This document shows positions 9,292 through 18,895 of a stretch of DNA of 64,000 bases, piece after piece. Position 1 is the stretch's first letter. Each line of letters opens with the position of its first letter. The position numbers and the translations under genes are program-made. Source of the stretch: Hassallia sp050875635 (GTDB lineage: Bacteria; Cyanobacteriota; Cyanobacteriia; Cyanobacteriales; Nostocaceae); the NCBI RefSeq assembly GCF_050875635.1, contig NZ_JBPAOH010000020.1:1-64000 (forward strand), written 5' to 3'. Under the pieces are notes generated by a model. It was not told where the DNA came from. It did no database searches and was given only the letters and a program-made list of their open reading frames with translations.

Positions 9292-10212
9292 TTACTTTTT
9301 CAGAAAGCGGAATAGAGTTTTAATTTGACTTAAAGTTTGCTGCCAAGAACTTTTTTTAACCTTAACTGGGAAAATTGGCGGTGGCAATGATGGATTGAGA
9401 TTGCGATAATACTCCCAAATTTCCCAATAAGGGCAATCAGGTTCAATCCGCATCCCTGCCCAGTGAAGAAACTGTAGAGGCTGATTCAACTTGGGGTCTA
9501 TAAGTATATGCCCTTGAGCTTGAAAATGAGGGCTACCTGCCCAATTTCCAGGTGCTTTACCAGGTCTGTTGACTATATTAAATCGGCGCGGTACATGCTT
9601 TAAAACGAGATAGTTAAGGATAGTTTGGTCTGAGTTTAATAAATAGAAATATTCCGGATGGCGAACGCATTCTCTAAAGAGTTCCCAGATATCTTCCTCA
9701 GAAAAAGCTTGCTTTTTAGAACACCAAAAACCACTATTAAAAACGTCTTTGAATTCAGTTTCATTAAAGATATTATTCTCTTGAATTGACTGATTAAATA
9801 CTTCATAAATTCCGCCTGTATGTTGATAGTCATAACAAACGAAATCATTTTCTTGAAGATAGCTGAGATTGTCGATAATTTTGTTAAACACAACAATATC
9901 AGTGTCTATATACAAAAACTCATCGAAAGAACCAAACCAGCAAACAAGCTTACGAAGTAAGTTAGGTCTCTCAAAGAAATTTTTTCCGCAGATGTTATCG
10001 ACTTGCTCGCAAAAGTACTTGATATATTCTAAATTTTCGTAAATTGTTACCCCAGAAAAGTTAGAAAAAACCTCTGCTATCTTTTGATAATTGTCATTGT
10101 AGGGAATCATGACAATTGGTGTATCCGAGTCATAAAAACGGATACTATTAATTAAGGCAACGGCATTATCCATCACCTTGTCATTGCCTAGAAGATAAAT
10201 CCCGCGATTCAT
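9292..10212 (-). CDS. GT-A glycosyltransferase-like protein (paralogue 1)
   Basis: 306 residues. It starts MNRGIYLLGNDKVMDNA and has a DXD site in FLYIDTDIVVF (Asp103, Asp105), LNSDQTILNYLV and a C-terminal LHWAGM-type motif, as in GT8-like/GT-A enzymes. It is a clear paralogue of the next gene upstream (GIYxxGNDxV start, same motif order). From memory these resemble a cyanobacterial family annotated after Npun_R2821/Npun_R2823; not verified. It is last in the six-gene operon, 10 bases after its paralogue. Likely transfers a sugar onto the glycan made by this locus. Confidence 0.75.
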   Translation of the reverse strand: MNRGIYLLGNDKVMDNAVALINSIRFYDSDTPIVMIPYNDNYQKIAEVFSNFSGVTIYENLEYIKYFCEQVDNICGKNFFERPNLLRKLVCWFGSFDEFLYIDTDIVVFNKIIDNLSYLQENDFVCYDYQHTGGIYEVFNQSIQENNIFNETEFKDVFNSGFWCSKKQAFSEEDIWELFRECVRHPEYFYLLNSDQTILNYLVLKHVPRRFNIVNRPGKAPGNWAGSPHFQAQGHILIDPKLNQPLQFLHWAGMRIEPDCPYWEIWEYYRNLNPSLPPPIFPVKVKKSSWQQTLSQIKTLFRFLKK

Positions 10213-10222
10213 TGATTATTCC

Positions 10223-11227
10223 TCAAACTTTTATACCCAGCTTTTTGAGAACTCTTGTCTTCAAACTAGGAGGTGCATTGTAGGGTTGTGGCTTAGTAGT
10301 AAACTTTGGTCGTTTATCGGGTTCGTGCAGGTAACGATAGTGTAAGAAAATATCTCGATATGGGAAATCAATATTGTCACCGTTGCAGACTCTATCAAAT
10401 AAGCTGGATGACAAGCCGATGTAGTGCAGATAAGTCAGTTTGTTACCTTTGTCATACAACCAATTAGATTTATATTCAAAGTGAGAAGAAGTGACGGCAT
10501 TTCCAGTTATTTTGCTTTCAGGTAACTGCTTTGATAAGTTACACACCGGAATATTTGCTCGCATTACCATATAGTTGAGAACTGACTGATTAGGCGCTTC
10601 TGGGAATAAAATTTCTGCCTCTCCATCTGCCAGTCGAGATACAATAAAATCTCGTTCTTCTGAACTAAATAACCCCCGCTTACCAGCATAAAAACCCGCA
10701 CAAAAAATATCAGATTTAATTCTGTCTTCACTAAATATTTGAGATAATTTGTCAGATTTTACATTAAAAATGTGTGAGGGGTCTTTGTACTGAAAGTCAT
10801 AAACAACTAAAGGATGGTCGTTTAACTTATCAAAAATAATTTGCAGAGAATCTAAGACCAAAATATCTGCATCAAAATAGGCAAATTTGTCAAAGGGACT
10901 GCTGTTATCAAAAGCGCAGTATCGACGGTTCATGCCAATCCGACGCACCCCTTTAATGCCTTGTTCTTCCCAAACTTTTAAAGCAGTGGGATGTGTTTGC
11001 CACACTCGCAAAGAAAAATCTTCCCAATTTTTAAACAATTGGGCATCATTTAGCAGAGTCACATTTTTTCTTGTAGCGACTTCCGCACTAACTTTTTCGA
11101 TGTTGTTGTCATAGGCAATTACACATACTGGAATATCTGTACCTACGTTGACTTCAACACTATTAAGAAAAGCTACGAGTTGGTTATAAACTACATCGTT
11201 GCCGATTGTATAGATACCATTAGTCAT
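10223..11227 (-). CDS. GT-A glycosyltransferase-like protein (paralogue 2)
   Basis: 334 residues. Begins MTNGIYTIGNDVVYNQLVAF; the DXD-type site is FAYFDADILVLD (Asp119, Asp121), followed by APNQSVLNYMVMRANIP and YLHYIGLS, matching in order the motifs of the downstream paralogue. It carries an extra segment around residues 75-115. Tandem paralogues in an operon suggest duplication followed by a change of acceptor or donor. Spacing is 27 bases from the GT10-like gene upstream. Substrates cannot be read from sequence. Confidence 0.75.
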   Translation of the reverse strand: MTNGIYTIGNDVVYNQLVAFLNSVEVNVGTDIPVCVIAYDNNIEKVSAEVATRKNVTLLNDAQLFKNWEDFSLRVWQTHPTALKVWEEQGIKGVRRIGMNRRYCAFDNSSPFDKFAYFDADILVLDSLQIIFDKLNDHPLVVYDFQYKDPSHIFNVKSDKLSQIFSEDRIKSDIFCAGFYAGKRGLFSSEERDFIVSRLADGEAEILFPEAPNQSVLNYMVMRANIPVCNLSKQLPESKITGNAVTSSHFEYKSNWLYDKGNKLTYLHYIGLSSSLFDRVCNGDNIDFPYRDIFLHYRYLHEPDKRPKFTTKPQPYNAPPSLKTRVLKKLGIKV

Positions 11228-11254
11228 GGAAATTTCCGTAAGTGTAAATTTTAT

Positions 11255-12211
11255 TTATGCAATTTGGTTAACTGCGTTATCTAACCAGTTCAGCAGATTT
11301 AATTTGTGCAAAATAATCTGCCTAGCTTCAGCGATCGCCTCTTTAGCTGCGTACCAAGCATCAGGAGTAGACGTTACTTCCTGAATGTATGCCAAACCCT
11401 TTTCATCTATACTTGGTAGTCTCAAAAAGCTTCCTGGTGGCAATAATTTATCAGCGGCAGAACCACCATAATAAATTGGCAAACACCAAGCCAAAAGAGA
11501 ATCCCAAAGCTTCTCACTCACATACCAATTATTGTCAGCATAATTTTCTATTGCCAAGTTGTAATAATAGGGAGCCATGCTATGCCATTTATTATTAACT
11601 TTTCCATTTCCCTGTGCCCAATCTGGTAAATCTCGTCCATACAAATCGAAGATTAAACCGCTTGATTGCAGCATTTTTAAAAAGTTAAGACGTTGCTGAT
11701 GATTTGCCGTGCGATCGATACCAGATGTAATCCAACTGCAAGGACGAACCTTTTCTGGAGGTGGCATTTCATTCAGTTCTCTAAACGAATTCGCATGATA
11801 CCAAATAGCAGGCATATACTCAGGAATGGGCGCAAAATCATCTGGACCAGAGACATAACCGCAGTATTTAGAAGCGTTTTCGTAATCAGTAATTCGCTTT
11901 TGTTCCAACTCTGGAAATGGCGGTTCTCTTACTAAAGAAATTATTCTTTCTTTCGGCACTCCTCGCAGTAGATTTGTTATGTTTTCTTTCTGCTGTGGCT
12001 GTGGTTTAAACTTATTCAACCAGCTTTTCTTGGCAACAGGTTTAACAAAGTCGCAGAAATTGTATAACAGTAGAAAGTCTGGCTTTGAGTGATTTGCTTG
12101 GATTTGAATATTTTTCCACTCACCAAATGCATTAGGGGTTTGATGCCAAAGCCAATCACTTTGGTTAATAGCTTGATAGCCAGTAATCATACCGATAGTT
12201 TTTTTTACCAT
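11255..12211 (-). CDS. GT10-type (fucosyltransferase-like) glycosyltransferase
   Basis: 318 residues. The C-terminal half has the GT10 donor-binding signature: YYNLAIENYADNNWYVSEK followed by LAWCLPIYYGG, the bacterial alpha-1,3-fucosyltransferase pattern (N-x-YxxEK...P-xxYG). The N-terminal part (LLLYNFCDF, REPPFPELE, GYVSGPDDF) fits the acceptor domain. GT10 enzymes use GDP-fucose or related GDP-sugars; whether this one does is inference. Third from the end of the glycan operon, 50 bases after the GT4 gene. Confidence 0.8.
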   Translation of the reverse strand: MVKKTIGMITGYQAINQSDWLWHQTPNAFGEWKNIQIQANHSKPDFLLLYNFCDFVKPVAKKSWLNKFKPQPQQKENITNLLRGVPKERIISLVREPPFPELEQKRITDYENASKYCGYVSGPDDFAPIPEYMPAIWYHANSFRELNEMPPPEKVRPCSWITSGIDRTANHQQRLNFLKMLQSSGLIFDLYGRDLPDWAQGNGKVNNKWHSMAPYYYNLAIENYADNNWYVSEKLWDSLLAWCLPIYYGGSAADKLLPPGSFLRLPSIDEKGLAYIQEVTSTPDAWYAAKEAIAEARQIILHKLNLLNWLDNAVNQIA

Positions 12212-12261
12212 AATGATAGCAAATTAGTTGAATTACTACTTTGTTGTTCGGCGATTTAATC

Positions 12262-13473
12262 TCAATTCATTGCCACTGGACGCATAGAATCATCGACATA
12301 GCTAAGAATTTTTTGGATTCTATTTTCCCAAGTAAACTGCTTGACGAACTCAAGACTATTTGAATAGCCTTCGATTTTTCTGGGACGGGTTTCTAAAACG
12401 TGTTTAATACATCTGGCAAATTCTTGTGGATTATCTGGTTCGCACCAAGCAGCCACAACATTTGCAGGCTTAAATTCCATCAATGGTGGAATCTCCGTTG
12501 AGACGATGGGTGTACCAGCAGCCATATAATCAAAAAACTTCAGAGGAGAGGTAAAAGTTGATGCATTTCCCGAACAATGAGGGTGAGCTAAAATATCAGC
12601 AGCTTGCAGCAAACTTCCTAACTTGTGGTGTTCTATGTAGCCTAAAAATGTCGTGTTGGTAACTTGCTTTTCTCTTGCCATCTGCTGATAAGCTTGCACT
12701 TGCTCTTCTTTTCCGCCGGCAAATACAAATTGGACGTGCGGTAAATCTTTGGCAACATCAATTAATAAATCAACCCCTTTAAATGGATACAGCGCTCCAG
12801 AATAGACAACCATATGTTGGTATTTATCTTGAAGCAGTTTTTCTCGCCATTCTTCAGCTGCTTCCGGTTGTCTGGTAGCAAACAATTGACTGTAACCATT
12901 ATGCATTTTGACAACTTTTTCAGGTGGCATTCCATTTTGGATCATGCTTTCTCTAACTGTATCGGCAACAGTTATAGCAATCGTAAAAAGTGGATTTTTG
13001 ACAATTTCTGGTTCAAATTTTTTGTCTTCGTGATGGTGGTGTTCGTAAATTGCGGGAATTCCGTGCCTTATTGCTACTTTGACAAAGTTCCAGTCGCGAG
13101 TATGGACTATTTTAGTGGTAGGAAGAATATGAAAGGGGAAATAGTATTTTGATATAAGGGTGCTAGAATTTGTCAATTTGCCACCAAATTTATCTACGAA
13201 CCAAGGCATTGAAAGAGGAGCAACTTTGAGTTTTTCTTGTAAGTTGTAAAGCTTGGCAAGTTTTTCTTCGGGTTTTCTGGGTGAAAACGGACGAATTAAA
13301 CTAATAGGGTTATGAGATGTTAATCCTTTGTGGCTGTAAACTAAAACGGTTGAATAACCCAAGTTAGCAGCTGCGTTGGCAGAATTTGCTACCTGCACTA
13401 ACTTTGCCTCTGGTTTAGTTAAAACATTTCTCGTGAAAAATATATAATTGTTTCTTTGGGAAGATGTTTTCAT
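12262..13473 (-). CDS. Glycosyltransferase family 4 (GT-B fold)
   Basis: 403 residues. The N-terminal Rossmann domain begins NYIFFTRNVLTKPEAKLVQVA. The C-terminal nucleotide-sugar domain has VVYSGALYPFKGVDLLI, FVFAGGKEE, FLGYIEHHKLGSLLQAADI and the E-x7-E type region FFDYMAAGTPIVSTEIPPLME, all typical of GT4 retaining enzymes. It lies between the ABC exporter gene and the GT10-like gene in the same operon and is expected to act in the cytoplasm on the glycan intermediate before export. Confidence 0.85.
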   Translation of the reverse strand: MKTSSQRNNYIFFTRNVLTKPEAKLVQVANSANAAANLGYSTVLVYSHKGLTSHNPISLIRPFSPRKPEEKLAKLYNLQEKLKVAPLSMPWFVDKFGGKLTNSSTLISKYYFPFHILPTTKIVHTRDWNFVKVAIRHGIPAIYEHHHHEDKKFEPEIVKNPLFTIAITVADTVRESMIQNGMPPEKVVKMHNGYSQLFATRQPEAAEEWREKLLQDKYQHMVVYSGALYPFKGVDLLIDVAKDLPHVQFVFAGGKEEQVQAYQQMAREKQVTNTTFLGYIEHHKLGSLLQAADILAHPHCSGNASTFTSPLKFFDYMAAGTPIVSTEIPPLMEFKPANVVAAWCEPDNPQEFARCIKHVLETRPRKIEGYSNSLEFVKQFTWENRIQKILSYVDDSMRPVAMN

Positions 13474-13559
13474 GATATTAAGTCAAGTATTTTTCTGGTA
13501 GTTATTGTTTTGTAATGAAAATTAATCGATACAATTATTTCATTGTTTTACGGGAGAAT

Positions 13560-15860
13560 TTAAGGCTTTATGCTATCCTCCAAATATTCTATTTTGTTTA
13601 GTAGATGTATTGCTGATTCACAAGCTTCTTCAAAAAGTTGATTTTGCTCTAGGGGATTTTCTACCAAATTGTCTGCTAGCGATCGCAAAGAACTAAGGAT
13701 GTCATTGAGAATTGTCCGAAACTCTTTAGAGAAATGAGTTAAGATTTCACTATCAATAGTTTCACCGTAATTTTTTGATGTAAATGATACAGGTTGGTAT
13801 TTGATTTGCAGGTTAGCAATATCGTCAAAAACATCAACAGCGTTGAGAATTTTAAAAGCAGATTTGTAAGATTCTGCAATTAGTTCTTGACGTTCTTGGG
13901 GATTGTCTACCATATCATCAAGTATTAAGCGCAAGAAACCAATCATCGAGTTAAGACGCGATCGCATTTCATGAGAAATCCGAATCAAGCTTTGATGAGG
14001 TTTGCTGTTCACTTCCGAGCGATCGCTAAATTGCATTGAGTACAAACGCGAATAGTAGCCATTCTTGCTTAACAGTTCTTCATGAGTTCCCACCTCAACG
14101 ACACGTCCTTGATCTAAGACAGCAATTTGATCGGCTTTTTGGACTGTGGAAAGTCGGTGTGCAATTACTAAAGTAGTGCGATCGCGACTTAGATCGTCAA
14201 TTGCAGCTTGTACCAAACGTTCAGAAACGGTATCCAAAGCGCTGGTAGCTTCATCGAGAATGAGAATTTCCGGGTTTTGCAGTAATGCCCTCGCGATCGC
14301 TAATCTTTGTCTTTGTCCACCAGATAACATCACACCGCGATCGCCAATCATCGTTTCAAATCCCTGAGGCAATTTGCTGATAAACTCATAAGCATTTGCC
14401 CTTTGCGCTGCTGCAATAACTTCATCTTCTGTAGCTTCTGGTTTTCCGTAAGCTATATTATTCCGCACCGAATCATTGAATAAAAACGTATCTTGACTAA
14501 CAATTCCCATCGCTTTCCGTAAAGACGTAATATCAAAGTCGCGCAGGTCAGTTTTATCAATCGTAATACTGCCAGATATCGGGTCATAAAATCTTGGTAA
14601 AAGGTCTGCAAGCGTTGACTTACCCGCACCCGAACCACCTACTAAAGCTAAAGTAGTACCACGCGGTAAAAATAAATCGACATCCTTCAACACCAACTTT
14701 TCTTGATTCGGGTAAGAAAACGAAATGTTATGAAAATGCACTCCTTTCTCTAATTTTGTGTAGTTTAACTCACCCCTCTTCATTAAAGGTTTATTATCCA
14801 ATCGTAAAAACTCTGTCACCATATCTACACTACCAGCGGTATTAGCAAAAGCACTGCGGACAGTATTTAACTGAGAAATTAACGGCAGAAGTCGCAAAAG
14901 CACCAATAAATATGTAAAAATAACCGCTGAAAGTGACGCAATTTGTGCTGCAAAAAAGGTGCGACTCAAAAACACAATTAGCAGTAAAGCCGTAATTCCC
15001 ATCACCTCACTAACTGGTGCGATTATCTCTGAATTAGCCTGGGATTGGTACTCTGCTTTTTCGCGATCGCGAATTAGTTTTTTAATTCTTTGATATTCCT
15101 TCTCTTCATTACCAGTTGCCTTGACTAAGCGAATTCCACTCAAAGTTTCTAGTGTACTGACTGAATAAGCTTTAGACATCTCTGACAATTGCTGACCAAA
15201 CTTTTTGGAACGACCTATAGCATACTGATTAATTAGCATTACCAAAGACAGCAAAAACGTAGCAGCAATTGTCAATTGCCAAGAAATTGATAACAAAAAG
15301 CCAACAAAAACTAAAATTGTAATTCCGAGAATAACTAATTTAACTGCATTCCCTATAGCACTAGCAGCACGGGCAATTTCTCCACCAAGACGATTGATTA
15401 AATCACCAACTTTCATCTTGGCATAATAATCTATGTCAATTTCTAGTAATAACTTCACTCCCGCTTCTCGCATATCCGAGGTCAGCATTCGCGTTAAAGT
15501 ACTAGATGCTAACGTACTAGCATAAGTTGCACCATTTTTTAAAATAATTGTGAATATAATTGCTCCTGCCATCAACGGTAATCTGTAACTTTCCGATACC
15601 TTATCAAACGGATACAGAATTACTTTGAGAATACCAGGAGCGCTGGTTAAATTCACTTCTTGTCCGACGATTTTTAAAATCACTGGTACAATTAGTGCTG
15701 TACTTATCCCATTAAATAAAGCTCCAGAAAACCCCAAGATTATTGTTATAATAATCCAGCCAGGATAAGGTTTAGCAAATTTGATTAGTAGCTTATTGCC
15801 CAACATACTGTATGTATTTACTTTAATAATATTACGTTTTAATAATACCGTGAAAGACAC
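13560..15860 (-). CDS. ABC exporter (MsbA-like half transporter) with C-terminal tandem HisKA-like tail
   Basis: 766 residues. About 30-340: six-helix exporter domain. About 365-600: ATPase with Walker A GGSGAGKST, signature LSGGQRQRLAIARALL, Walker B ILILDEATSALD and H-loop VIAHRLST. After a normal exporter would end, about 150 residues remain. They contain two tandem copies of a histidine-kinase dimerisation (HisKA)-like helical hairpin: SHEMRSRLNSMIGFLRLIL with His630 in the H-box place, and SKEFRTILNDILSSLRSLA where Lys712 replaces the histidine. No HATPase domain follows. Flanked by glycosyltransferases, so it probably exports a glycan or glycolipid; the tail suggests dimerisation or docking to a signalling partner. 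A second possible start is the ATG at residue 19. Confidence 0.85.
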   Translation of the reverse strand: MSFTVLLKRNIIKVNTYSMLGNKLLIKFAKPYPGWIIITIILGFSGALFNGISTALIVPVILKIVGQEVNLTSAPGILKVILYPFDKVSESYRLPLMAGAIIFTIILKNGATYASTLASSTLTRMLTSDMREAGVKLLLEIDIDYYAKMKVGDLINRLGGEIARAASAIGNAVKLVILGITILVFVGFLLSISWQLTIAATFLLSLVMLINQYAIGRSKKFGQQLSEMSKAYSVSTLETLSGIRLVKATGNEEKEYQRIKKLIRDREKAEYQSQANSEIIAPVSEVMGITALLLIVFLSRTFFAAQIASLSAVIFTYLLVLLRLLPLISQLNTVRSAFANTAGSVDMVTEFLRLDNKPLMKRGELNYTKLEKGVHFHNISFSYPNQEKLVLKDVDLFLPRGTTLALVGGSGAGKSTLADLLPRFYDPISGSITIDKTDLRDFDITSLRKAMGIVSQDTFLFNDSVRNNIAYGKPEATEDEVIAAAQRANAYEFISKLPQGFETMIGDRGVMLSGGQRQRLAIARALLQNPEILILDEATSALDTVSERLVQAAIDDLSRDRTTLVIAHRLSTVQKADQIAVLDQGRVVEVGTHEELLSKNGYYSRLYSMQFSDRSEVNSKPHQSLIRISHEMRSRLNSMIGFLRLILDDMVDNPQERQELIAESYKSAFKILNAVDVFDDIANLQIKYQPVSFTSKNYGETIDSEILTHFSKEFRTILNDILSSLRSLADNLVENPLEQNQLFEEACESAIHLLNKIEYLEDSIKP

Positions 15861-15878
15861 TTATACATCCATGCACTA

Positions 15879-17078
15879 CTATATCTGTTGCATGATGTTT
15901 CCTAAGGTAGTTGTCATTGCATCAATACTGTAGTACTCCACACATCTTTTTCGAGCTAGCTTTCCTCGCTCATTTGCTTCATCTAAATGTTGGAATATGT
16001 ATTGAATTTTCTCGGCTATTTCAAGAGGGCAACTTGGCTCAACTAGATAACCAGTTTCACCTAAAATATCAGGAATATCTCCTACCCGTGTTGCTAAAAC
16101 TGGCTTTGCCATTGCCATTCCATCGGTTAATTTCAATGGAAACTGAGCTAAAGCTGCTGGGGTATCTCGCTGGGGGACAACAATAACGTGCGCTGCTGCC
16201 ACGATTGCAGGCATTTCTGAAGATGGATGCTTTGGTAATTTAATTATCCAGCGTCCCCATTTTTCAGTGAGTTCAGCATCATAGTTATCATAAGGACTGC
16301 CACCGACAATCACCAGTCTTAAATCTGGCTGATTTAGTTTATCTAGCGCGATCAATACATCTTCAACACCTTTGTATGGTCTTGGCGCACCAGGAAACAT
16401 TAAAATGCGATAGCCATTAAGTCCATAACGTGTTCTACTTTCTTGAGGATCGTAGCGTGAGGGATTAAATAAAGTAGTGTCTTTACCATTGGGCAAATAA
16501 AAGCCACCAAATCGCTCTTTTAAAAAGTGGGTGTGAATTGTAATCGCATTAGCATTTTGTGCCATCCCTTCAACCCACTTTAAATAAAGCGGATGATCCG
16601 GATATCTCAAAGCACCATCTGATTTAAAAACGTCTCTAGCAAATTGCTTAATTGAAGGGCGATATTGCCACTTATCGCCACCATGCCAACTGAGTTCCCA
16701 GTCGTCTATATCTAAAATTAGAGGTCGATGATTATTTAATTTTTTTAGCAAAGATAAACCGAAGGTTGTTGGTTTCGGTCGCATTGCATAAATAATATCA
16801 CCATCAAGTTTTTTCAGAAGCTGAGAAGCTGATACTATAAATTTTGGATAGTTGTAGCCAACAAAGCTACTAACTGGAATTTCCGATTGAGGAATTACTG
16901 CTGGCTCGTCGCCAAAAACAAATCCTAAAATTTCTACTTGATATTGAAGCTTTTGGAGTGCTTGAGCTAGTAAAAATGAACGAACACCTCCACCTCCCCA
17001 CCTTCCAGCTCCAGCGCTCGATAGGTCACTGACAAGTATGGAAACTTTCAATTGAGTTTTGCTTTGCTGTAAACTCAC
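15879..17078 (-). CDS. Glycosyltransferase family 4 (GT-B fold)
   Basis: 399 residues; first gene of the minus-strand glycan operon, 18 bases before the exporter gene. The N-terminus has the glycine-rich loop GAGRWGGGGVRSFLLAQAL. The C-terminal domain has ILMFPGAPRPYKGVEDVLIAL, LVIVGGSPYDNY, VIVVPQRDTPAALAQFPLKL and DGMAMAKPVLATRVGDIPDIL, the GT4 nucleotide-sugar pattern. DIDDWELSWHGG in the middle is distinctive. Probably adds an early sugar of the glycan. Confidence 0.85.
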   Translation of the reverse strand: MSLQQSKTQLKVSILVSDLSSAGAGRWGGGGVRSFLLAQALQKLQYQVEILGFVFGDEPAVIPQSEIPVSSFVGYNYPKFIVSASQLLKKLDGDIIYAMRPKPTTFGLSLLKKLNNHRPLILDIDDWELSWHGGDKWQYRPSIKQFARDVFKSDGALRYPDHPLYLKWVEGMAQNANAITIHTHFLKERFGGFYLPNGKDTTLFNPSRYDPQESRTRYGLNGYRILMFPGAPRPYKGVEDVLIALDKLNQPDLRLVIVGGSPYDNYDAELTEKWGRWIIKLPKHPSSEMPAIVAAAHVIVVPQRDTPAALAQFPLKLTDGMAMAKPVLATRVGDIPDILGETGYLVEPSCPLEIAEKIQYIFQHLDEANERGKLARKRCVEYYSIDAMTTTLGNIMQQI

Positions 17079-17503
17079 AAGACTTTGCTGTTGTTAATGT
17101 GTGCAAAAAAGTAGTAGATTCATCACACCCTTGTTTTAAAAGTAACACTTAAATATTGGTGATACGGGATGTAAAGATTTTATGTTACTTGCAAGCCGAA
17201 AAATCAAAATCAATCTAACCTTACATCTGCTACCATTTCAATAGAAAATTCACGGATAAATCAAGCTTATTTTGCTGATATATGAAAAATAATCAGTAAA
17301 ATCACGGTAGCCACTCAGAAAAATATTATTGCTATTTCTGAATCTGAGCAATATTTATTAATACTTATTTACATCCATCGTTTTAATTCTTGTATTTACA
17401 TCCTATAGACTTATTACTTGTTATTAAAAATAATGATAGTGGCATATTAACTTTTTTAGTGTTGACTTCTAAATAGATAAATAGCCACAATTATCTACGG
17501 ATG
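17079..17503. other. 425-bp AT-rich intergenic region upstream of the glycan operon
   Basis: No reading frame, repeat family or clear hairpin was found. It is AT-rich and must hold the promoter of the minus-strand operon starting at 17078; I could not assign -35/-10 boxes with confidence. Confidence 0.5.
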
Positions 17504-17731
17504 CTACCAGTCAATTAATTTTAGCTGACCTGTCTGGATACGATCAAATACGCGATTAATTTGGCGACGGTTTACTTCGCTGACATTACCTTCAGCAAGT
17601 ACGGTAGAGGTAAGCAGGATATGGTCTTGACGACTCATCTTTCCTGAGCGGAGAATTCGATCTACAATCTTTTTCACAGTTAATTTACATTGATTACTAA
17701 CGTCTGTGTACGTAGAATTTTGGTAATTCAT
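17504..17731 (-). CDS. Small conserved cyanobacterial protein
   Basis: 75 residues from the ATG at 17731, chosen because GGAGGAAT directly precedes it; an in-frame upstream codon at 17752 lacks such a site. The sequence is helical and charged (LTVKKIVDRILRSGKMSRQDHILL, RRQINRVFDRIQTGQLKLID). It resembles a family of short proteins found in many copies in filamentous cyanobacteria, with no function known to me. No membrane segment or signal peptide. Confidence 0.7.
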   Translation of the reverse strand: MNYQNSTYTDVSNQCKLTVKKIVDRILRSGKMSRQDHILLTSTVLAEGNVSEVNRRQINRVFDRIQTGQLKLIDW

Positions 17732-18121
17732 ATTCCTCCGGTTGGATGCCAAAAAAAGAAAGGTAGTATTTGCTCACCCTTTTTTTGCAAAAGGGAACTG
17801 TATAGAAATTGAAAGATTTTGAAAACTAACAACTGAGAGCAAATATGTATGATTTTTGGAAATACTCAGACTTGTTCGTATCTTGACAAACACGATAACA
17901 ATATAAATTTCACTTTGCATACTCTTTACAAAGGAATTCTGTCTAAAGGTGTAGATAATATATTTCCAATCAAATACGGTTGACAATCTGGAGATTATAT
18001 GCGTAAAAAGTTATAATTAAAAAATAGTTAATATACTTTGTGAAGGTAACCAAAGTTAACTTAAAACGTTCGGTAGACCTGTCGCTGCTAACTCAAACAT
18101 AGAATGAGGGAGGCTATTGTC
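17732..18121. other. 390-bp divergent intergenic region
   Basis: It lies between the small protein gene (minus) and gloB (plus). A TTGACA occurs at about 17981 and a TATAAT-like box at about 18012, but the spacing is too long for one promoter. GGGAGG near 18109 is the ribosome site of gloB. No other feature seen. Confidence 0.4.
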
Positions 18122-18895
18122 ATGCAGGTATTTCGTCTTGAGGCGTTATCAGACAATTACATCTTTCTGCTTTTCGAGCCAAAGCAAAATATCGCTGCTG
18201 TAGTCGATCCGGCGGAGGCTGAACCAGTATTAAAGCAACTTGCTAAACTAAACGCTAAGTTGGTGGCGATTTTTAACACGCACCATCATCAGGATCATGT
18301 TGGTGGCAATAAACACTTAATGCAAAAATTCCCGGATGTGACGGTTTATGCTGGTGCCGAGGATCGGGGGAGAATACCAGGACAGCAGGTATTTCTTGTA
18401 GAAGGTTCCCACGTTCAGTTTGCAGACAGAATCGGGGAAGTTGTCTTTGTTCCCGGACATACCCGCGCTCACATCGCTTACTATTTTCCCCCAGCGCAAC
18501 CGAGTGAAACGGGGGAATTATTCTGCGGTGATACGCTGTTTGCTGGGGGTTGCGGTCGCTTATTTGAAGGAACTCCTACACAAATGGTGGATTCCCTGAG
18601 TAAACTACGCTCTCTACCGGATGATACGCGGGTTTGGTGCGCCCACGAATACACTTTAAAAAATCTTCAATTTGCCCTGACTGTAGATACAGAGAACGCC
18701 GATTTACAAAATAGATATGATGAAGTGAAGGCTTACCGCAGTCGGGGAGAAGCTACTGTTCCTTCGCTACTGGGGGTGGAGAAGCGGACAAATCCCTTTT
18801 TACGTTGGGAGCAGCCGACGTTACAATCATCTGTTAAGAGTAGCGACCCAGTACAAACCTTTGCGCGTTTGCGGGGGATGAAGGATAAATTTTAG
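18122..18895 (+). CDS. gloB: Hydroxyacylglutathione hydrolase (glyoxalase II)
   Basis: 257 residues from the ATG at 18122, which has GAGGGAGG about 8 bases upstream; an earlier in-frame codon at 18104 lies before this site and is unlikely. The metallo-beta-lactamase fold is marked by THHHQDHVGG (His54, His56, Asp58, His59), the metal-bridging FCGDTLFAGGCGR and the C-terminal glyoxalase II region (WCAHEYTLKNLQFA, EKRTNPFLRW). It hydrolyses S-lactoylglutathione to lactate and glutathione in methylglyoxal detoxification. Length is normal. Confidence 0.92.
   Translation: MQVFRLEALSDNYIFLLFEPKQNIAAVVDPAEAEPVLKQLAKLNAKLVAIFNTHHHQDHVGGNKHLMQKFPDVTVYAGAEDRGRIPGQQVFLVEGSHVQFADRIGEVVFVPGHTRAHIAYYFPPAQPSETGELFCGDTLFAGGCGRLFEGTPTQMVDSLSKLRSLPDDTRVWCAHEYTLKNLQFALTVDTENADLQNRYDEVKAYRSRGEATVPSLLGVEKRTNPFLRWEQPTLQSSVKSSDPVQTFARLRGMKDKF

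Noticed and set aside
17981..18017. Sigma-70 promoter from TTGACA and TATAAT upstream of gloB
   Set aside because: Spacing of about 26 bases is far from the usual 16-18.
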